Assembly: GCA_024760905.1 (NCBI GenBank)
Contig: CM045733.1
Coordinates: 40,325,001 to 40,389,000 of the forward strand
DNA: 64,000 nt
Direction of reading: 5' to 3'
Source of the DNA: Plotosus lineatus
Lineage: Eukaryota > Chordata > Actinopteri > Siluriformes > Plotosidae
The first letter of the stretch is position 1; each line of letters opens with the position of its first letter. Below are positions 12,459 to 23,341 of this stretch, piece by piece. The position numbers and the translations under genes were made by a program. Below the pieces are notes generated by a model. The model was not told where the DNA came from. It searched no databases and worked only from the letters and a program-made list of their open reading frames with translations.

Positions 12459-13851
12459 CAGGTCCTTCTCAAAAAAATTAGCATATTGTGATAAAGTTCA
12501 TTATTTTCTGTAATGTACTGATAAACATTAGACTTTCATATATTTTAGATTCATTACACACAACTGAAGTAGTTTAAGCCTTTAATTGTTTTAATATTGA
12601 TAATTTTGGGAAAAAAGTCAAGAAAAACCAAAAATCTCTACCTCAAAAAATTAGCATATTTCATCCGAGCAATAAAAAAGTGATTTTAATACAAAAAAGT
12701 CAACCTTCAAATAATTATGTTCAGTTATGCAGTCAATACTTGCTCGGGAATCCTTTTGCAGAAATGACTGCTTCAATGTGGTGTGACTGAGGTGTTATGG
12801 AGGCCCAGGATACTTCGATAGCGGCCTTAAGCTCATCCACAGTGTTGGATCTGGTGTCTCTCAACTTTCTCTTCACAATATCCCACAGATTCTCTATGGG
12901 CTTCAGGTCAGGAGAGTTGGCAGGCCAATTGAGCACAGTAATACCATGGTCAGTAAACCATTTAGCAGTGGTTTTGGCACTGTGAGCAGGTGCCAGGTCA
13001 TGCTGAAGAATGAAAATCTTCATCTCCATAAAGCTTTTCAGCAAATCTCCTGATAGCTAGCTGCATTGACCCTGCCCTTGGTAAAACACAGTGGACCAAC
13101 ACCAGCAGCTGACATGGCACCCCAGACCATCACTGACTGTGGGTACTTGACACTGGACTTCAGGCATTTTGGCATTTCCTTCTCCCCAGTCTTCCTCCAG
13201 ACTCTGGCACCTTGATTCGGACCACTGATTCTTGACCTGGGCAATGCGGCACCTGTAGCCCAGTCCACTGCTTCCACAGGTCCCCCAAGGTCTGGAATCG
13301 GCCCTTCTCCACAATCTTCCTCAGGGTCCGGTCACCTCTTCTGGTTGTGCAGCATTTTCTGCCACACTTTTTCCTTCCCACAGACGTCCCACTGAGGTGC
13401 CTTGATACAGCACTCTGGGAACAGCCTATTCGCTCAGAGATTTCTTTCCGTGTCTTACCCTCTTGCTTGAGGGTGTCCATGATGGCCTTCTGGACAGCAG
13501 TCAGGTCGGCAGTCTTACCCATGATTGCGGTTTTGAGTAATGAACCAGGCTGGGAGTTTTTAAAAGCCTCAGGAATCTTTTGCAGGTGTTTAGAGTTAAT
13601 TGGTTGATTCAGATGATTAGGTTAATAGCTCGTTGAGACTACCTTTTCATGACATGCTAATTTTTTGAGATAGGAATTTTGAGTTTTCATGAGCCGTATG
13701 CCAAAATCATCAGTATTAAAACAATAAAAGACCTGAAATATTTCAGTTGGTGTGCAATGAATCTAAAATATATGAAAGTTTAATTTTTATCAGTACGTTA
13801 CGGAAAATAATGAACTTTATCACAATATGCTAATTTTTTGAGAAGGACCTG
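12459..13851 (-). mobile_element. Tc1-family transposon, defective
   Basis: 1393-bp element flanked by TA (12457-12458 and 13852-13853). The long inverted termini begin CAGGTCCTTCTCAAAAAA and remain recognisable for about 150 bp at both ends (ttagcatattgtgataaagt, then the tcattattttctgtaa region). It carries one transposase gene on the minus strand. TIR conservation suggests a fairly young insertion, although the transposase has two internal deletions. Confidence 0.93.
12733..13522 (-). pseudogene. Tc1 transposase missing first catalytic Asp
   Basis: DDE/D transposase of the Tc1 group. The frame starts MGKTADLTAVQKAIMDTLKQ with an HTH (RKEISERIGCSQSAVSRHL), then passes through a GRKKCGRKCCTTRRGDRT-type linker. 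After YRCRIAQVK the sequence jumps directly to NQGARVWRKTGEKE; about forty codons are missing, including the FSDESKF segment that holds the first catalytic aspartate. The second Asp (QHDLAPAHSA) and the Glu (KPIENLWD) are present, and the spacing between them is 34 residues, giving the DD34E signature of Tc1. A second gap near the C-terminus follows SWASITPQ. Frames also shift near 13050. Inactive. Confidence 0.9.
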
Positions 13852-13870
13852 TATTATATAGACAGAAAAC

Positions 13871-13934
13871 TCATTCACTCACTCACTCACTCACTCAATC
13901 ACACATACGCGTACACACACACACACACACACAG
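13871..13934. repeat. (CACT)n plus (CA)n
   Basis: Compound microsatellite of tcac units then ac units, immediately right of the Tc1 element. Confidence 0.9.
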
Positions 13935-14133
13935 TCCCTCTACCTCTGATAAAGCTACACGCACTCATGTGTGTCATTCAAATGAAATACAGAGGTATAT
14001 TCAGGTTGTGATTGACAACCTGAATTGGGTGGATCGGCAAAAGGTGACTGTGAGCAACTTGTCACGCTTTCCAGAGAAATGGGAAACTACCTGACCCGTC
14101 AAACTCTCCCAATATCAGCCTTTATTAACCAAT

Positions 14134-14173
<40 letters not shown>

Positions 14174-14448
14174 CTCTCTCTCCATTTTTTGTTATTCCTC
14201 TTTTCCACATTCATTTCAGCATTCGGAACCAATCACATGCTCCACCCCAAAGGCTTTTGTTTACCTTGTGTGGGAAGGAAAAAAAAATGATGCTCAACTT
14301 AAAAGTGTACTGAATCCACACAGTTATATTGTGAATTATATTAGCTTTATTAGACAACCACTGTGGAATTATCCCCTGGTGGTTGCACGCTCTAAGGCGA
14401 TGAAGAAGAAGTAGTAGTAGTAGTAGTAGTAGTCGTCGTACTGAATCC
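13935..14448. other. intron with (TC)n and (AGT)n
   Basis: TC repeat at 14136-14183 and an AGT/GTC trinucleotide tract at 14408-14440. No gene. Confidence 0.7.
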
Positions 14449-14795
14449 AGAGCACCAGCATGGTGGCAAAGTTAGTACATCCACCTCAAAGCAAAAAGGT
14501 TCTGCATTCAAGTTCCAGGCTTGGGTGCTTCTGTGTTAAGTTTGCATGCAGTCCGCTTTCATGGGTATCCTCAGGGAATTCCAGCTTCATCAGACGGTCC
14601 AAAAACTTGCGCGTTAATATTTTCTAAATTGTGCCTAGATGTGTGCAGATGAAGTTGAACAATTGTGGCGAGTTGGCTTTGCAATGGTCTAGTAACCTAT
14701 TCTGGGTAAACACCATTTTCACCTAATGTTGGCTGAGATAGCTTCCCTGCGACCCGAGTAGGATTAAGTGGATTGGCAAAAGCATGAGTGAGGGA
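14449..14795 (+). mobile_element. SINE family C (DANA-like head, L2-like tail)
   Basis: The head reads agcaccagcatggtggcaaa then gttagtacatccacctca and a B-box-like gcattcaagttcc. This is a diverged form of the common fish tRNA-derived head (GGCACGGTGGCGCAGTGGTT with GGGTTCGATTCC). The 3' end is tgagatagcttccctgcgac then gattaagtggattggcaaa, an L2-type LINE tail. Confidence 0.65.
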
Positions 14796-15116
14796 GAATC
14801 CCGAAGTATTTTTAAAGCTTTTAGCATTTTAAATATTTCCAGTTATCTTTTCCCAACGTCCCATATAAACCTTATTTTCTGCTTCCGTGTCATGTTCACA
14901 ATATCCCTTAATCTCAAAGCCTTAATTGCACAAGATCTTATATACCAAAATCCTCCTAATCCAAACCCTATATAAACCATACATTAATTTGCTAACTATT
15001 TCACCAGAGTGTAAAGTCCATCAATACATCCTTCATTCATTCATCATTAAAGTCCAGGCTCCCAGGCTTCTGTTCCCATGGCTATATGTCTCCAAACCGC
15101 TATATCATTGACCATA

Positions 15117-15413
15117 TCTACCAAGGAGGTTATGTCTTTCCTTGTTCATTTATGTGTTAAGAGTGTCATACAAAAATGTCTTAAATGTATGTTGATGGTT
15201 TTTTTGTTTTGTTTTGTTTTTTTTTTTTTTTAGAGGGGTGCAGTATGCCCCAGTAAGACTGTTTTAGAGTTTGGTGATAATCTGGATCAAATTCTAGATC
15301 CAGTAATTAAATAATAATATTCTTTAACATTGTGAGTTAGACTGGAGTGTTACTTCATGATGGATTTTTTTAGCTTGGCAGAGGTTTGCGCTCTCCATGT
15401 GCCCCTCTAGTTC
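15117..15413 (+). repeat. dispersed repeat fragment
   Basis: Starts ctaccaaggaggttatgtct and ends gcttggcagaggtttgcgct then ctccatgtgcccctctagtt. Both ends match from memory a widespread fish interspersed repeat. The middle has a T run (15198-15231) and a ggtgcagtatgcccca stretch. Class unknown to me. Confidence 0.5.
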
Positions 15414-16222
15414 TTAAAGAACTATATTTTTATGTCCTTATTACCTAATATTCCCATAACCATGTTTCTGAAGTTGTGTGAAATTGTGTGTTCTATTGTG
15501 CTATTAATGATGGTGTGATTATTAATAGTTGTGCACAAATTAAAAATAATCTGTGAGAGTAAATCATTAGAACAGTGAATCTTGTCCAAGTTCTTCTCAA
15601 TAATCATGTTTCTCAGGAATGGTGATGCAACAATGAAAGGAGGAAATCAACTTAGTCTATTAGCTTTTTAACAAAACTGAGTTTGCTTGCTAGCAACACA
15701 AGACAAGGCTCCACTTCTGTTGCGACTCAGGTGATGTAAAGGAGATGATCTACGCCTCCTAGTCAGCTCAACAGTGTTGTAAAAAGAGCTGAAATGTAAA
15801 TTTAGGGAACTTAGAACACACAATTCTTCCTAATGCATCCCCATGGTTATCTTGGAGACAGTGCAGGGTGAGAAATTACTGCAGAAGAAGCACAGGCTGG
15901 GTTCTGCGGAGAACTTTATCATTATTAATTATGCATGAAGGCAAGTCTCCAGAACAGTGACTTGTGATTGTTACTTTGATGTAGCACATTAATTCAGGAA
16001 GTAAATAAACCATGTGAATGGACAGTGTCATTTTGGTTTCCTTTGGGTAAAAATTCAAGAAGCTTTCAGGCGTGCATTCACAGCTAACCTTCCACAAATC
16101 TATAGAACTAAAATGGTAAAATTAATATGTATTTTTGATAATAGCTATTTTTTGCATGGAAAAAAAAGAAAAGGTTCACACTGCAACACACCCAAAACTG
16201 GGTTTTTGGGATTTCGTAAATA
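15414..16222. other. no recognised feature
   Basis: Unique-looking intron sequence; short open frames only. Confidence 0.45.
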
Positions 16223-16532
16223 GGTAAAGGTAAATTCCGTTGGATATTTTTACACCCGAGCCATAGTGGCCCATCTGGCCGGTGCTTATCCCCGGTGTCT
16301 GTAGCGTGAAGTGACTAGGAGTTGAACTCCTCCTGGATGGGACACAAGTCCATCGCAGGTTACCTTCCCAGTATATTTTTACTGGTACCCATTTATACTG
16401 CTGGGTGAACAGAGGCACACTTGTGGTTAAGACCTTGCCCAGGGGTCTTAGCACAATGGGGTCTCAGTGGGATTTGAACACAAAACCTCCTGATCATGAG
16501 TGCAACACCCTAACCACTACGCCACCGGCCCC
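16223..16532 (-). mobile_element. tRNA-derived SINE, family B
   Basis: Minus-strand copy. The right end is the tRNA-like head; read on the minus strand it is ggggccggtggcgtagtggt then tagggtgttgcactcatgat, with a B-box-like gtgttcaaatccc. The body and 3' end share ggagttgaactcctcctgga, caggttaccttcccag and acacttgtggttaagacctt with the other copies. This is the best-preserved copy. No clear target duplication found. Confidence 0.78.
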
Positions 16533-16631
16533 TATTTAGTCAATAAGTTCATCTTTATTTTTTATTTAATTTGCTACGTGAACAAAAGGGATCAATAGAT
16601 AAAATAATTAGAACACTACCTATTAAAGAGA

Positions 16632-16883
16632 CTGAACAAGCTGGTCAGGAGGGCCAGCTCTGTCCTAGGCTGCCCACTGGACTCTGTGGAGGAGGTGAGT
16701 GAGAGGAGGATGGTAGCAAAGCTCACATCCATCATGGTCAACAGCTCTCACCCACTGCACCAGACTGTAGAGGAGCTGAGTAGCTCCTTCAGTGGATGAC
16801 TGAGACATCCTCAGTGCAGGAAGGAGCGCTACCGCAGGTCGTTCATTCCCACCGCTGTCAGACTGTACAACGCCACTTTGTAA
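16632..16883 (+). pseudogene. LINE ORF2 C-terminus with CGA-to-TGA stop
   Basis: Reads LNKLVRRASSVLGCPLDSVE then EVSERRMVAKL, SIMVNSSHPLHQT and LSSSFSG, a TGA in place of the Arg codon expected there, then in the same frame LRHPQCRKERYRRSFIPTAV and RLYNATL before the natural TAA at 16881. The TGA is most simply a CpG-decay product of CGA. No frameshift otherwise. Confidence 0.75.
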
Positions 16884-17234
16884 CTGTCTGTGAAAATACC
16901 GGTTATGTGCAATAAAAAACCCGTGCACTTTAATCAACCACATCTACCCCACTGACTGTGAACCATATCAACCCATCTACTCTGCACTCAGATACATTAC
17001 ACTTTAATATAGGCCAGTCTATAAAGCTGTTCCCTTCTTTTCTTTTATTGTTTATTAATTTATACTATTTATGTATCTATTTATTTATTTACTTATATAA
17101 TATATATGTATGTGTGTATGTTTGTATATGTATCTATTTTTGCACCCCCTACTGATGGTACCTCAAGAGCCTGTAACAGTGAATTTCTCCATTGTGAGAT
17201 TAATAAAGCTGTATCTTATCTTATCTTATCTTAA
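16632..17234 (+). mobile_element. LINE 3' end (CR1/L2/Rex1 group) with TATCT tail
   Basis: The last ~84 codons of a reverse transcriptase ORF followed by a 3' UTR ending in ataaagctgtatcttatctt with a (TATCT)n tail. 5' truncated at about 16632. The tail ends at about 17234. The C-terminal protein and the short-repeat tail fit the CR1/L2/Rex1 group; I cannot place it more precisely. Confidence 0.75.
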
Positions 17235-17344
17235 GCAAAACTTGCCAGTCAGTATAGCAGGCAGTTAACAAGTTTGCAAGTTAGCTCGCTGAGAACACGC
17301 ATGGCAGTATGCAAAGAAATTATGGTATACACTGCGATTGCCTG

Positions 17345-17449
17345 GTGAGCTGTCCAAGGTGTACTCGACCTTCACACAGAGTTGGCTTAATTATGATTAA
17401 GTGGTTCAGAAGATAAATGAATGAATGAATGAATGAATGAATGAATGAA
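17345..17449 (+). mobile_element. SINE/LINE tail fragment with (ATGA)n
   Basis: cctggtgagctgtccaaggt then gattaagtggttcagaagat and an (ATGA)n run. This is the L2-like tail shared by SINE families A and C, without a head. Confidence 0.6.
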
Positions 17450-17958
17450 GTATGGCACAAAAACAATAAAATTACTCCAATTAGTTCAAAAACAATGATA
17501 GTCTGGATTTAGCTTTTCCATGATCCAACATGCAATGACAGCATTCAGAGACTGCAACAATCCATCAAGTCAAAAAACCCTAAACATATACAGCACCCCC
17601 TGCTAGGTGCGTTCTAACATTACACTTCCAAAAATAGGAAATAATTCTTAAAAATATTACTGGATCCAGAATTTGATCGGAATCATCTCCAAAATCAAAT
17701 TGAGTTATTGTTGTCATAACCCCCAAATCTGTTATAACAATTACACAGTTTTTTTTTTTTTGTAATCATGATAACAGGTAATAATGGATCATATGACAAT
17801 GCATGGATGGAAAATGAAAATTTATAAACAGCTGTGGACTAATATGGAACAGATGTTTTTTTTTTATTTTTATTTTTTAGACCTGACAGGTGTTTTCATA
17901 GAGCAAGCCTTTGATTTAGAACAGGTTTAATACAGATTCTCATATTACCTCCCATCCA
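17450..17958. other. no recognised feature
   Basis: Intron sequence with T-rich runs; nothing identified. Confidence 0.45.
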
Positions 17959-17970
17959 AACAATCATACT

Positions 17971-18242
17971 GTGGGGCCAGTGGTGCAGTGATTAGGGTGC
18001 TGTGCTCATGATCGGGAGGTTGCGTGTTCAAATCCCAGTTAGACCCACCACTCTGTGCCTCTGTTCACACAGCAGTATAAATGGGTACCAATAGGAAAAA
18101 AAATACTGTGAAGGTAACCTGCGATGGACTAGCATCCCATCCAGGAGGAGTTGAATTCCTGGTTGCTTCACGATACAGAAACCAGGAATAAGCACCAGCC
18201 TGATGATCCACTAGGCTCGGGTGTAAAAAGCCCAACAGACTG
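17971..18242 (+). mobile_element. tRNA-derived SINE, family B, with 12-bp TSD
   Basis: Plus-strand copy of 272 bp. The head gtggggccagtggtgcagtg then attagggtgctgtgctcatg shows a pol III A-box-like stretch, and gcgtgttcaaatcccag is the B box. The 3' end is gctcgggtgtaaaaagccca. The perfect direct repeat AACAATCATACT (17959-17970 and 18243-18254) is the target duplication, which fixes both ends. It sits about 90 bp from the 72-bp ntrk3 exon. Confidence 0.88.
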
Positions 18243-18335
18243 AACAATCATACTCCATGATTCAGTGAATTACCCTGTTAGTGATGTGTTCAGATTTCCT
18301 TTTAAGGGAAAACATTTTTCAAAAAACAGACTCAC

Positions 18336-18407
18336 ATGTAGCGTAGATGTGGGTTCTGTGCGAAGGCTCGTGATTGGATTGTTCTGAGATTGCAGTTCAT
18401 GATAGTT
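18336..18407 (-). CDS. ntrk3: ntrk3 (TrkC) LRR exon, 72 bp
   Basis: The next coding exon of the same gene, 5.7 kb downstream on the minus strand. The acceptor is ttttctgtttcag and the donor gtgagt. In the phase set by the previous exon it reads TIMNCNLRTIQSRAFAQNPH then LRY and a split AT codon, one leucine-rich repeat. TrkC has LTIKNSGLRSIQPRAFAKNPHLRY here, and the AF-NPHLRY block is the best landmark. 72 bp (24 codons, one LRR) fits the one-repeat-per-exon plan of Trk genes. A different frame is also open across this stretch, but it does not join in phase with the upstream exon. The following exon (expected about 69 bp) was not found between 1 and 18335, so intron 3 is at least 18 kb or that exon is missed. 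Confidence 0.88.
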
Positions 18408-19234
18408 CTGAAACAGAAAAGAACATAAATATTTTAGTTTTTTCTCAACCAACCGCTGTGACATTTCTCACACTCTCGAACAGGGTTTTGGGTAAATGTC
18501 TGGAAAGGCTAAGCCATGATGGTATCCATGGAAACCAGGTTTCAGATGGTGAGGGTCTGTGGATTTCTCCAGCGTCAAACAACGTGCTGAGTACCTGCTG
18601 ATTTATAGTCTCATTTGAGGAAAATCACAGGTCTGGGATGAAGTTATGACGGGGAGACGGGGCAGTTTGGTTATTTTCACCAACGCTGACATTAGCACTG
18701 TATGAGCTAATAATTATTAAGATGTCAATAGGAGAAGACTTTAAAAAATATGAAACCCAGCAACTCCGCAACTCTTCTCTTCCTCCTGAGGTATCATTAT
18801 ATCCAGGATGCTCATGGAAAAGTAAAGTTTCTGTCCTTTCGTCGTTGCTCACACCAGCATCTTAAATCAATTATGTATATTGGATCTGCTTTTAACACAG
18901 AGATCTGTGAGAGCTTTATCCATGCTGTCTATTCATCTCGCTCCTGTTTTCATAACAGAAATAAGAATGAGCAATCAGATTCATGAACTGATACTGATTT
19001 GGTTTGAGACACCTCAATAAAAGTAAAAATACTGAAAATAAGGAACTGTATGAATATAAAAAAATGCCTGATATCATTTACTGTTTGTGTTTATTCTTTA
19101 TAGAACTGATATAGTGTTTCACTACAGCACCAAGATCTCCAATATAAACCTAAGCATATTCATTACATGTTTTCCTCCTGGTTCTTCGGTTTTCTCTGGC
19201 ACTCAAAAAACATGTAAGTAAACAGATTTATTAC

Positions 19235-19660
19235 CTCTATGTGCCACTGTTTTGCAGTCTGTTCGCAACCAACATTCTGTTTTTCTGTTTGTTACCAACA
19301 TCCTTACCAAACACATGTACAGATTTTCAGCTTGGTGGGTATACTACAATCAGGTCAGAACAGGTTCACAGAGTTTTGGAGATGAAGTGCTTATAACCTT
19401 AAAATGAGTGGTGACAGGCATGCCATTACAAAGAAACCCTAATAGAAATCAATATAGGGATTTTTGCATGAGACAATGACCTTTGAGAGTGAAAGATAAA
19501 ACTTCAGCTAGCTTGAAAAATCCTTGAAACCCAGAGAATTTTTGTTTTTTGGTCATCCCCATATACTATAGAACATATTCAATATTAGCACATGGGTGAA
19601 TAAAACCAGAGCCCATATATGACCTCCCATTGATACTACATTAATTATGCTGCACACCAG
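19235..19660 (+). repeat. diverged dispersed repeat, family D
   Basis: Second copy of the repeat at 9080-9600, in the same orientation, with collinear short matches centred on tggagatgaagtgcttataa and cccatatactatagaacata. Identity is low. Confidence 0.5.
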
Positions 19661-19721
19661 AGACACACTACACGTTGACTGCACCTCTAGTCATATATAT
19701 ATTTTTTTTGTCCTGTAAAAC

Positions 19722-20006
19722 TGTCCAAGATGGCATAGCGGTTAGCACATCTACCTCACAGCTTGCGTGGGTTTCCTTTGGGTAACAACTCCTACAGTTC
19801 AAAGACATACATGTTCAGCTAACCGGCTGTTCCAAATTGTCTGTAGGTCAGAGTGTGACTAATTGTATGTGTGTTGGCCCTGTGATGGATTGGGCGAGCA
19901 ATTCAGAATGTATTCCACCATTGCACACAGTCTGTTAACATAGGCTCCAGCCTCCTCACAGCCCTATTAGGATTAAGCAGTTTGGCAAATGAATGAATAA
20001 ACTTAA
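19722..20006 (+). mobile_element. SINE family C
   Basis: Head gtccaagatggcatagcggt then tagcacatctacctcacag; middle gcgtgggtttcctttgggta and cagttcaaagacatacatg (the DANA-like body); tail ggctccagcctcctcacagc then ggattaagcagtttggcaaa and tgaatgaata. 5' to 3' on the plus strand. The B box is not recognisable. Confidence 0.72.
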
Positions 20007-20029
20007 ACTGTGCACATGGAGTTCTGTGA

Positions 20030-20183
20030 TGAATTGCACCTATCTGAGGGGTTTGAGTTCCAGGCCGAGTTTGTGAATGGTTGTGTGTTGGCCGAGTGAT
20101 GGACTGGCAAGCTGTTTAGGGTGTACACTGCCTTCACATTTTGCTGTCTGAGATAACCCTATCTGCATCCCTTAATCCCATTA
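20030..20183 (+). mobile_element. SINE family C fragment
   Basis: Contains ggggtttgagttccaggccg (B-box region) and gatggactggcaagctgttt. The end is interrupted by the Tigger-like MITE starting at 20184. Confidence 0.55.
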
Positions 20184-20649
20184 CAGGGATCCCTCCCTTT
20201 CCACAGTTAATTGGGACAGAGATTCCCACGTGACCACCGAATTCCTTGAAGTAGGATCACCACCACCACCCACCCGCCGACTGACATATACGTACATGCA
20301 TATGTGTATATAATGTCAATAAATACTTATTCAATTCTATAAATGTTTAGAATAACAATTAAACTTTTAAAAATAATGCATAATATGTAAATAAAACAAA
20401 TGCATACACATAGACGCGCACGCACTCAGACGCACACCTCACAACAATGTAACTAGTTTTGATGGGAGGTTTTGGGTTGTTTTTTTGTTTGTTGAGGGTT
20501 TTTTTGTGGCATTTTCTTTAACTACCCCCCCCATTCTTCCTTAGTTTCCTTATTTTTTAATTTGATGAATATTAAAACAAAAACAAAAAAAAAAAACACG
20601 ATGCACTGAAGCTGCATGAATTGAAGTGGGAAGTAGCGAGGGATCCCTG
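20184..20649. mobile_element. Tigger-like MITE (CAGGGATCCCTC family)
   Basis: 466-bp MITE with termini CAGGGATCCCTCCCTTTCC and, inward from the right, CAGGGATCCCTCGCTACTTC; flanking TA at 20182-20183 and 20650-20651. The left arm continues ttaattgggacagagattcc. Four copies exist here (also 37218, 49423, 54384). No coding capacity. Confidence 0.85.
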
Positions 20650-20651
20650 TA

Positions 20652-20795
20652 TCATAATAAATGCTGTTATGTGTGTTGTTTCTGTGGTAGACTGTCGAGC
20701 TGTTTAGGGTGTACCAAGCCTTTGCCCAGAATCATCTGAGAATAATCCAAGAAGCATTATGTGATTTAGAAAGTGATGGAATAAATTATTGAATG
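20652..20795 (+). mobile_element. SINE tail fragment
   Basis: Contains gtcgagctgtttagggtgta then gatttagaaagtgatggaat and ttgaatgaat, a diverged L2-like SINE tail lying right of the MITE. It may or may not belong with 20030-20183. Confidence 0.45.
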
Positions 20796-21028
20796 AATCT
20801 TAAAGTCTTACAATCAACAGTCAGATTGGACCAGTCTGAACTTGATGTCTTCATCTGTCATGTCGCTGCAGTGTGACATCCTAAGTAATGATTGTCAACA
20901 GCGATCAGTTTTGGAAATGTCATTCAAATTTTACTTGAATAACGGTATCCCAACTTTCCCCATCTGTCCACTCAATAACCAGCAGTTAGAGTCACCATCC
21001 TTCATTGGTGCTTTGCTTTTTCAACTTC

Positions 21029-21082
<54 letters not shown>
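21029..21082. repeat. (GAT)n microsatellite
   Basis: About 18 GAT units; the open frame through it encodes only an Asp run. Confidence 0.95.
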
Positions 21083-21567
21083 GCAGTGCTATACGGAGAC
21101 CCAAAATGGATAAGGTGAAAGTTGGGAGGAATTTATATTTGTGTCACCTGATAAACAGAATGCAGTTAAGGCTTCTTTTGTGGTTTGTCTGGATGAACTC
21201 TAATGGATCTATAAAAGAAAATGTTTCCCTATCAGAAAGATTGTTTTGGGTAGAAGGAATTAACTAACAAATGCATCATAAACCTGAAGAACCAAGCTTT
21301 CCATGGGACTAGTGCTTAAACCATCAGGTTTTTAATTGGAAGGTCATGGGTTTAAATCGTAACATAAGCAGAACTTTACTGTTGAGTCATTTTGGACAAA
21401 AGCATAAATCATATGAATTAAAAAAAAAATCCTTGATAAATCCAAAAGTCATGGCTTCATTTAAATAAAGCACAATTCATTTCAATAGATTTCATTATAA
21501 GGTGTCTATGGTCTGAGAAGACCACCATTTTAGACATTGATGCAAATGAGCAGCTCATAAACACTAC

Positions 21568-21629
<62 letters not shown>
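21568..21629. repeat. (AAT)n microsatellite
   Basis: About 20 pure AAT units. Confidence 0.95.
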
Positions 21630-21631
<2 letters not shown>

Positions 21632-21677
21632 CTGATGCCATTGGCCTAAAGGATGGATTTTTGCTATTAATAATGTA

Positions 21678-23126
21678 CAGACGTTCCCCGACTTACGTTC
21701 ATTCATTTTGCGTTTTTTCGATTTTACATTTTCTTTTTCCAAAAAAAAAAAATTATGTCAAATTTTGAGTTTAGCGTGCTCTGTCGTAAGAGACGTACCT
21801 AAGTAGTACACTGACGTAATGACACAATGACGTAATGACACTGCGTCCAATTTTTACAAATGACCGACTGAATGTCCCCGGTTCAGTACGTGTTACCCTT
21901 GTGTTAGGACGTCGTCTCTGTGATCTTTGTGTTTACACTGTTTTGCGGACATTTGTTACCTTAAGCAAATATGGTTGGTCAGAAGTGTAAGCCTACAAGC
22001 ATGGGTGCAAGTTTGACGGCATATGCCAGAATTTCCAGTTTCTCCAAGACTGAATTAACTATCTGCTCAGATCGGCGCAATCTACCATGCATACTCAGTT
22101 AAGCAAAGAGAGTTGTAAAATGAATGAACACCTGAATCCAGAAAAGAAAGAGAACTCTCCGCTCTGCTGGTGATTCACATTAGTGCAGGCTGAGTACTAA
22201 ACAAGTATTCAATGGCGCCCGTGCTCACTTGAAAGACCAGAAATCCGGATAACCCGCGCTTTGTCTCAAGCACAAGCAAGTGAACTATTGTTGGTGTAGC
22301 GCCTCACATATTGTAAGCCTTGATTGGCTATTTTAAGCTTAATTTTAAGCTTAATGTAAAGTGACTCGGCTCAGCTTCATGTAAAGTGACCATCCGTTGA
22401 CCATCGGAACCATTTACAAGCAGAAAGATCACATCATAGAGAATGTTAAAGGTTATATTTGATACTGTATTTGTTCACAAACGACAGACTGAACATGCCC
22501 CTCTTTCTTCCCAGTTCACTGCGTGTTACCCTTGTGTTAAGACGTCCTCTCTGTGATCTTTGTGTTTACACTGTTTTGTGGACTTTTGTAACCCTCAGCA
22601 AATATGGTTGGTCAGAAGCGTAAGCCTACTAGTGATAGTGGTAATCAGAAAAAGTGGCATGCCATCTTGTTAGAAACGAAGGCTATTATCAAGAAAATTC
22701 ATGCTGGTGAAAAACCTGTGAATGTTGCATGTTTCTTCCAAATGGCTCCGTCGACCATCGGAACCATTTACAAGAAGAATGATCGCATCACAGAGAATGT
22801 TAAAGCTTATATTTGATACTGTATTTGATATTTGATGAGTGAATTTGATTAAAATCTATCTATTTGAAATTATTTTGCTTGAATTTAATTTATTTTAAGT
22901 TAATGTTGATATTATTTGATATATTTGATATTATTTTACAATGTTATGTTTATAATAATAATAATGGATTTAGGGGTGTTTTATGAGATACGGTAATGGT
23001 ATTTATGGATGTATAGTGCAGTATGAGCGTCATACGTCACTGGAACATACAGTAACAACTTATGTTTTTTCTCACCTTACGTCGGCTGTCCGGAACCGAA
23101 CTAACACGTAAGTTGGGGGGCGTCTG
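21678..23126 (+). mobile_element. Tigger-like element, internally duplicated
   Basis: 1449-bp copy of the CAGACGCTCCCC family. The left end is CAGACGTTCCCCGACTTACG, the right end inward CAGACGCCCCCCAACTTACG; flanking TA at 21676-21677 and 23127-23128. Two stretches occur twice in the interior: the cgtgttacccttgtgttagg to aaatatggttggtcagaagt region (about 21886-21990 and 22521-22622), and ccatcggaaccatttacaag to ttatatttgatactgtattt (about 22401-22470 and 22756-22830). This indicates a chimera of a short and a longer family member. Confidence 0.85.
22604..22816 (+). pseudogene. Tigger transposase N-terminal fragment
   Basis: A 70-codon frame from ATG: MVGQKRKP, then KKWHAILLETKAIIKKIHAG, then an HTH ending FFQMAPSTIGTIYKKNDRI, ending in a stop at 22814. 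It matches the N-terminal CENP-B-type HTH of Tigger/pogo transposases (basic start, ETKL-I-G-K motif, STIGTI-K). The second HTH domain and the DDE core are absent, so this is a truncated remnant, not a host gene. Confidence 0.8.
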
Positions 23127-23292
23127 TAATGTGTTTTAAAAGCCATGTAGGTTTTATAAAAGCTGATTTATTATGAAAACCTCACATCAGATTATATCAA
23201 GAGTGACTTTTAAACTAATAGAAATGTATTACAAAATCATGTTCTGGGTTTTTTAGCCAACGCCAGCTCTATGTAGTTTCAGAGTTGGATAT

Positions 23293-23295
<3 letters not shown>

Positions 23296-23334
<39 letters not shown>
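23296..23334. repeat. poly-T run
   Basis: 39 consecutive T. A second T run of about 24 lies at 23647-23670, and an A/C-rich patch at 23390-23431. Confidence 0.95.

Positions 23335-23341
<7 letters not shown>

Noticed and set aside
18270..18464. Alternative frame through the 72-bp exon (NYHELQSQNN...)
   Set aside because: Open by chance; only the other frame joins in phase with the 75-bp exon and matches TrkC.
20842..21267. 141-codon frame with an Asp run
   Set aside because: Runs through a GAT microsatellite; no recognised domain on either side.
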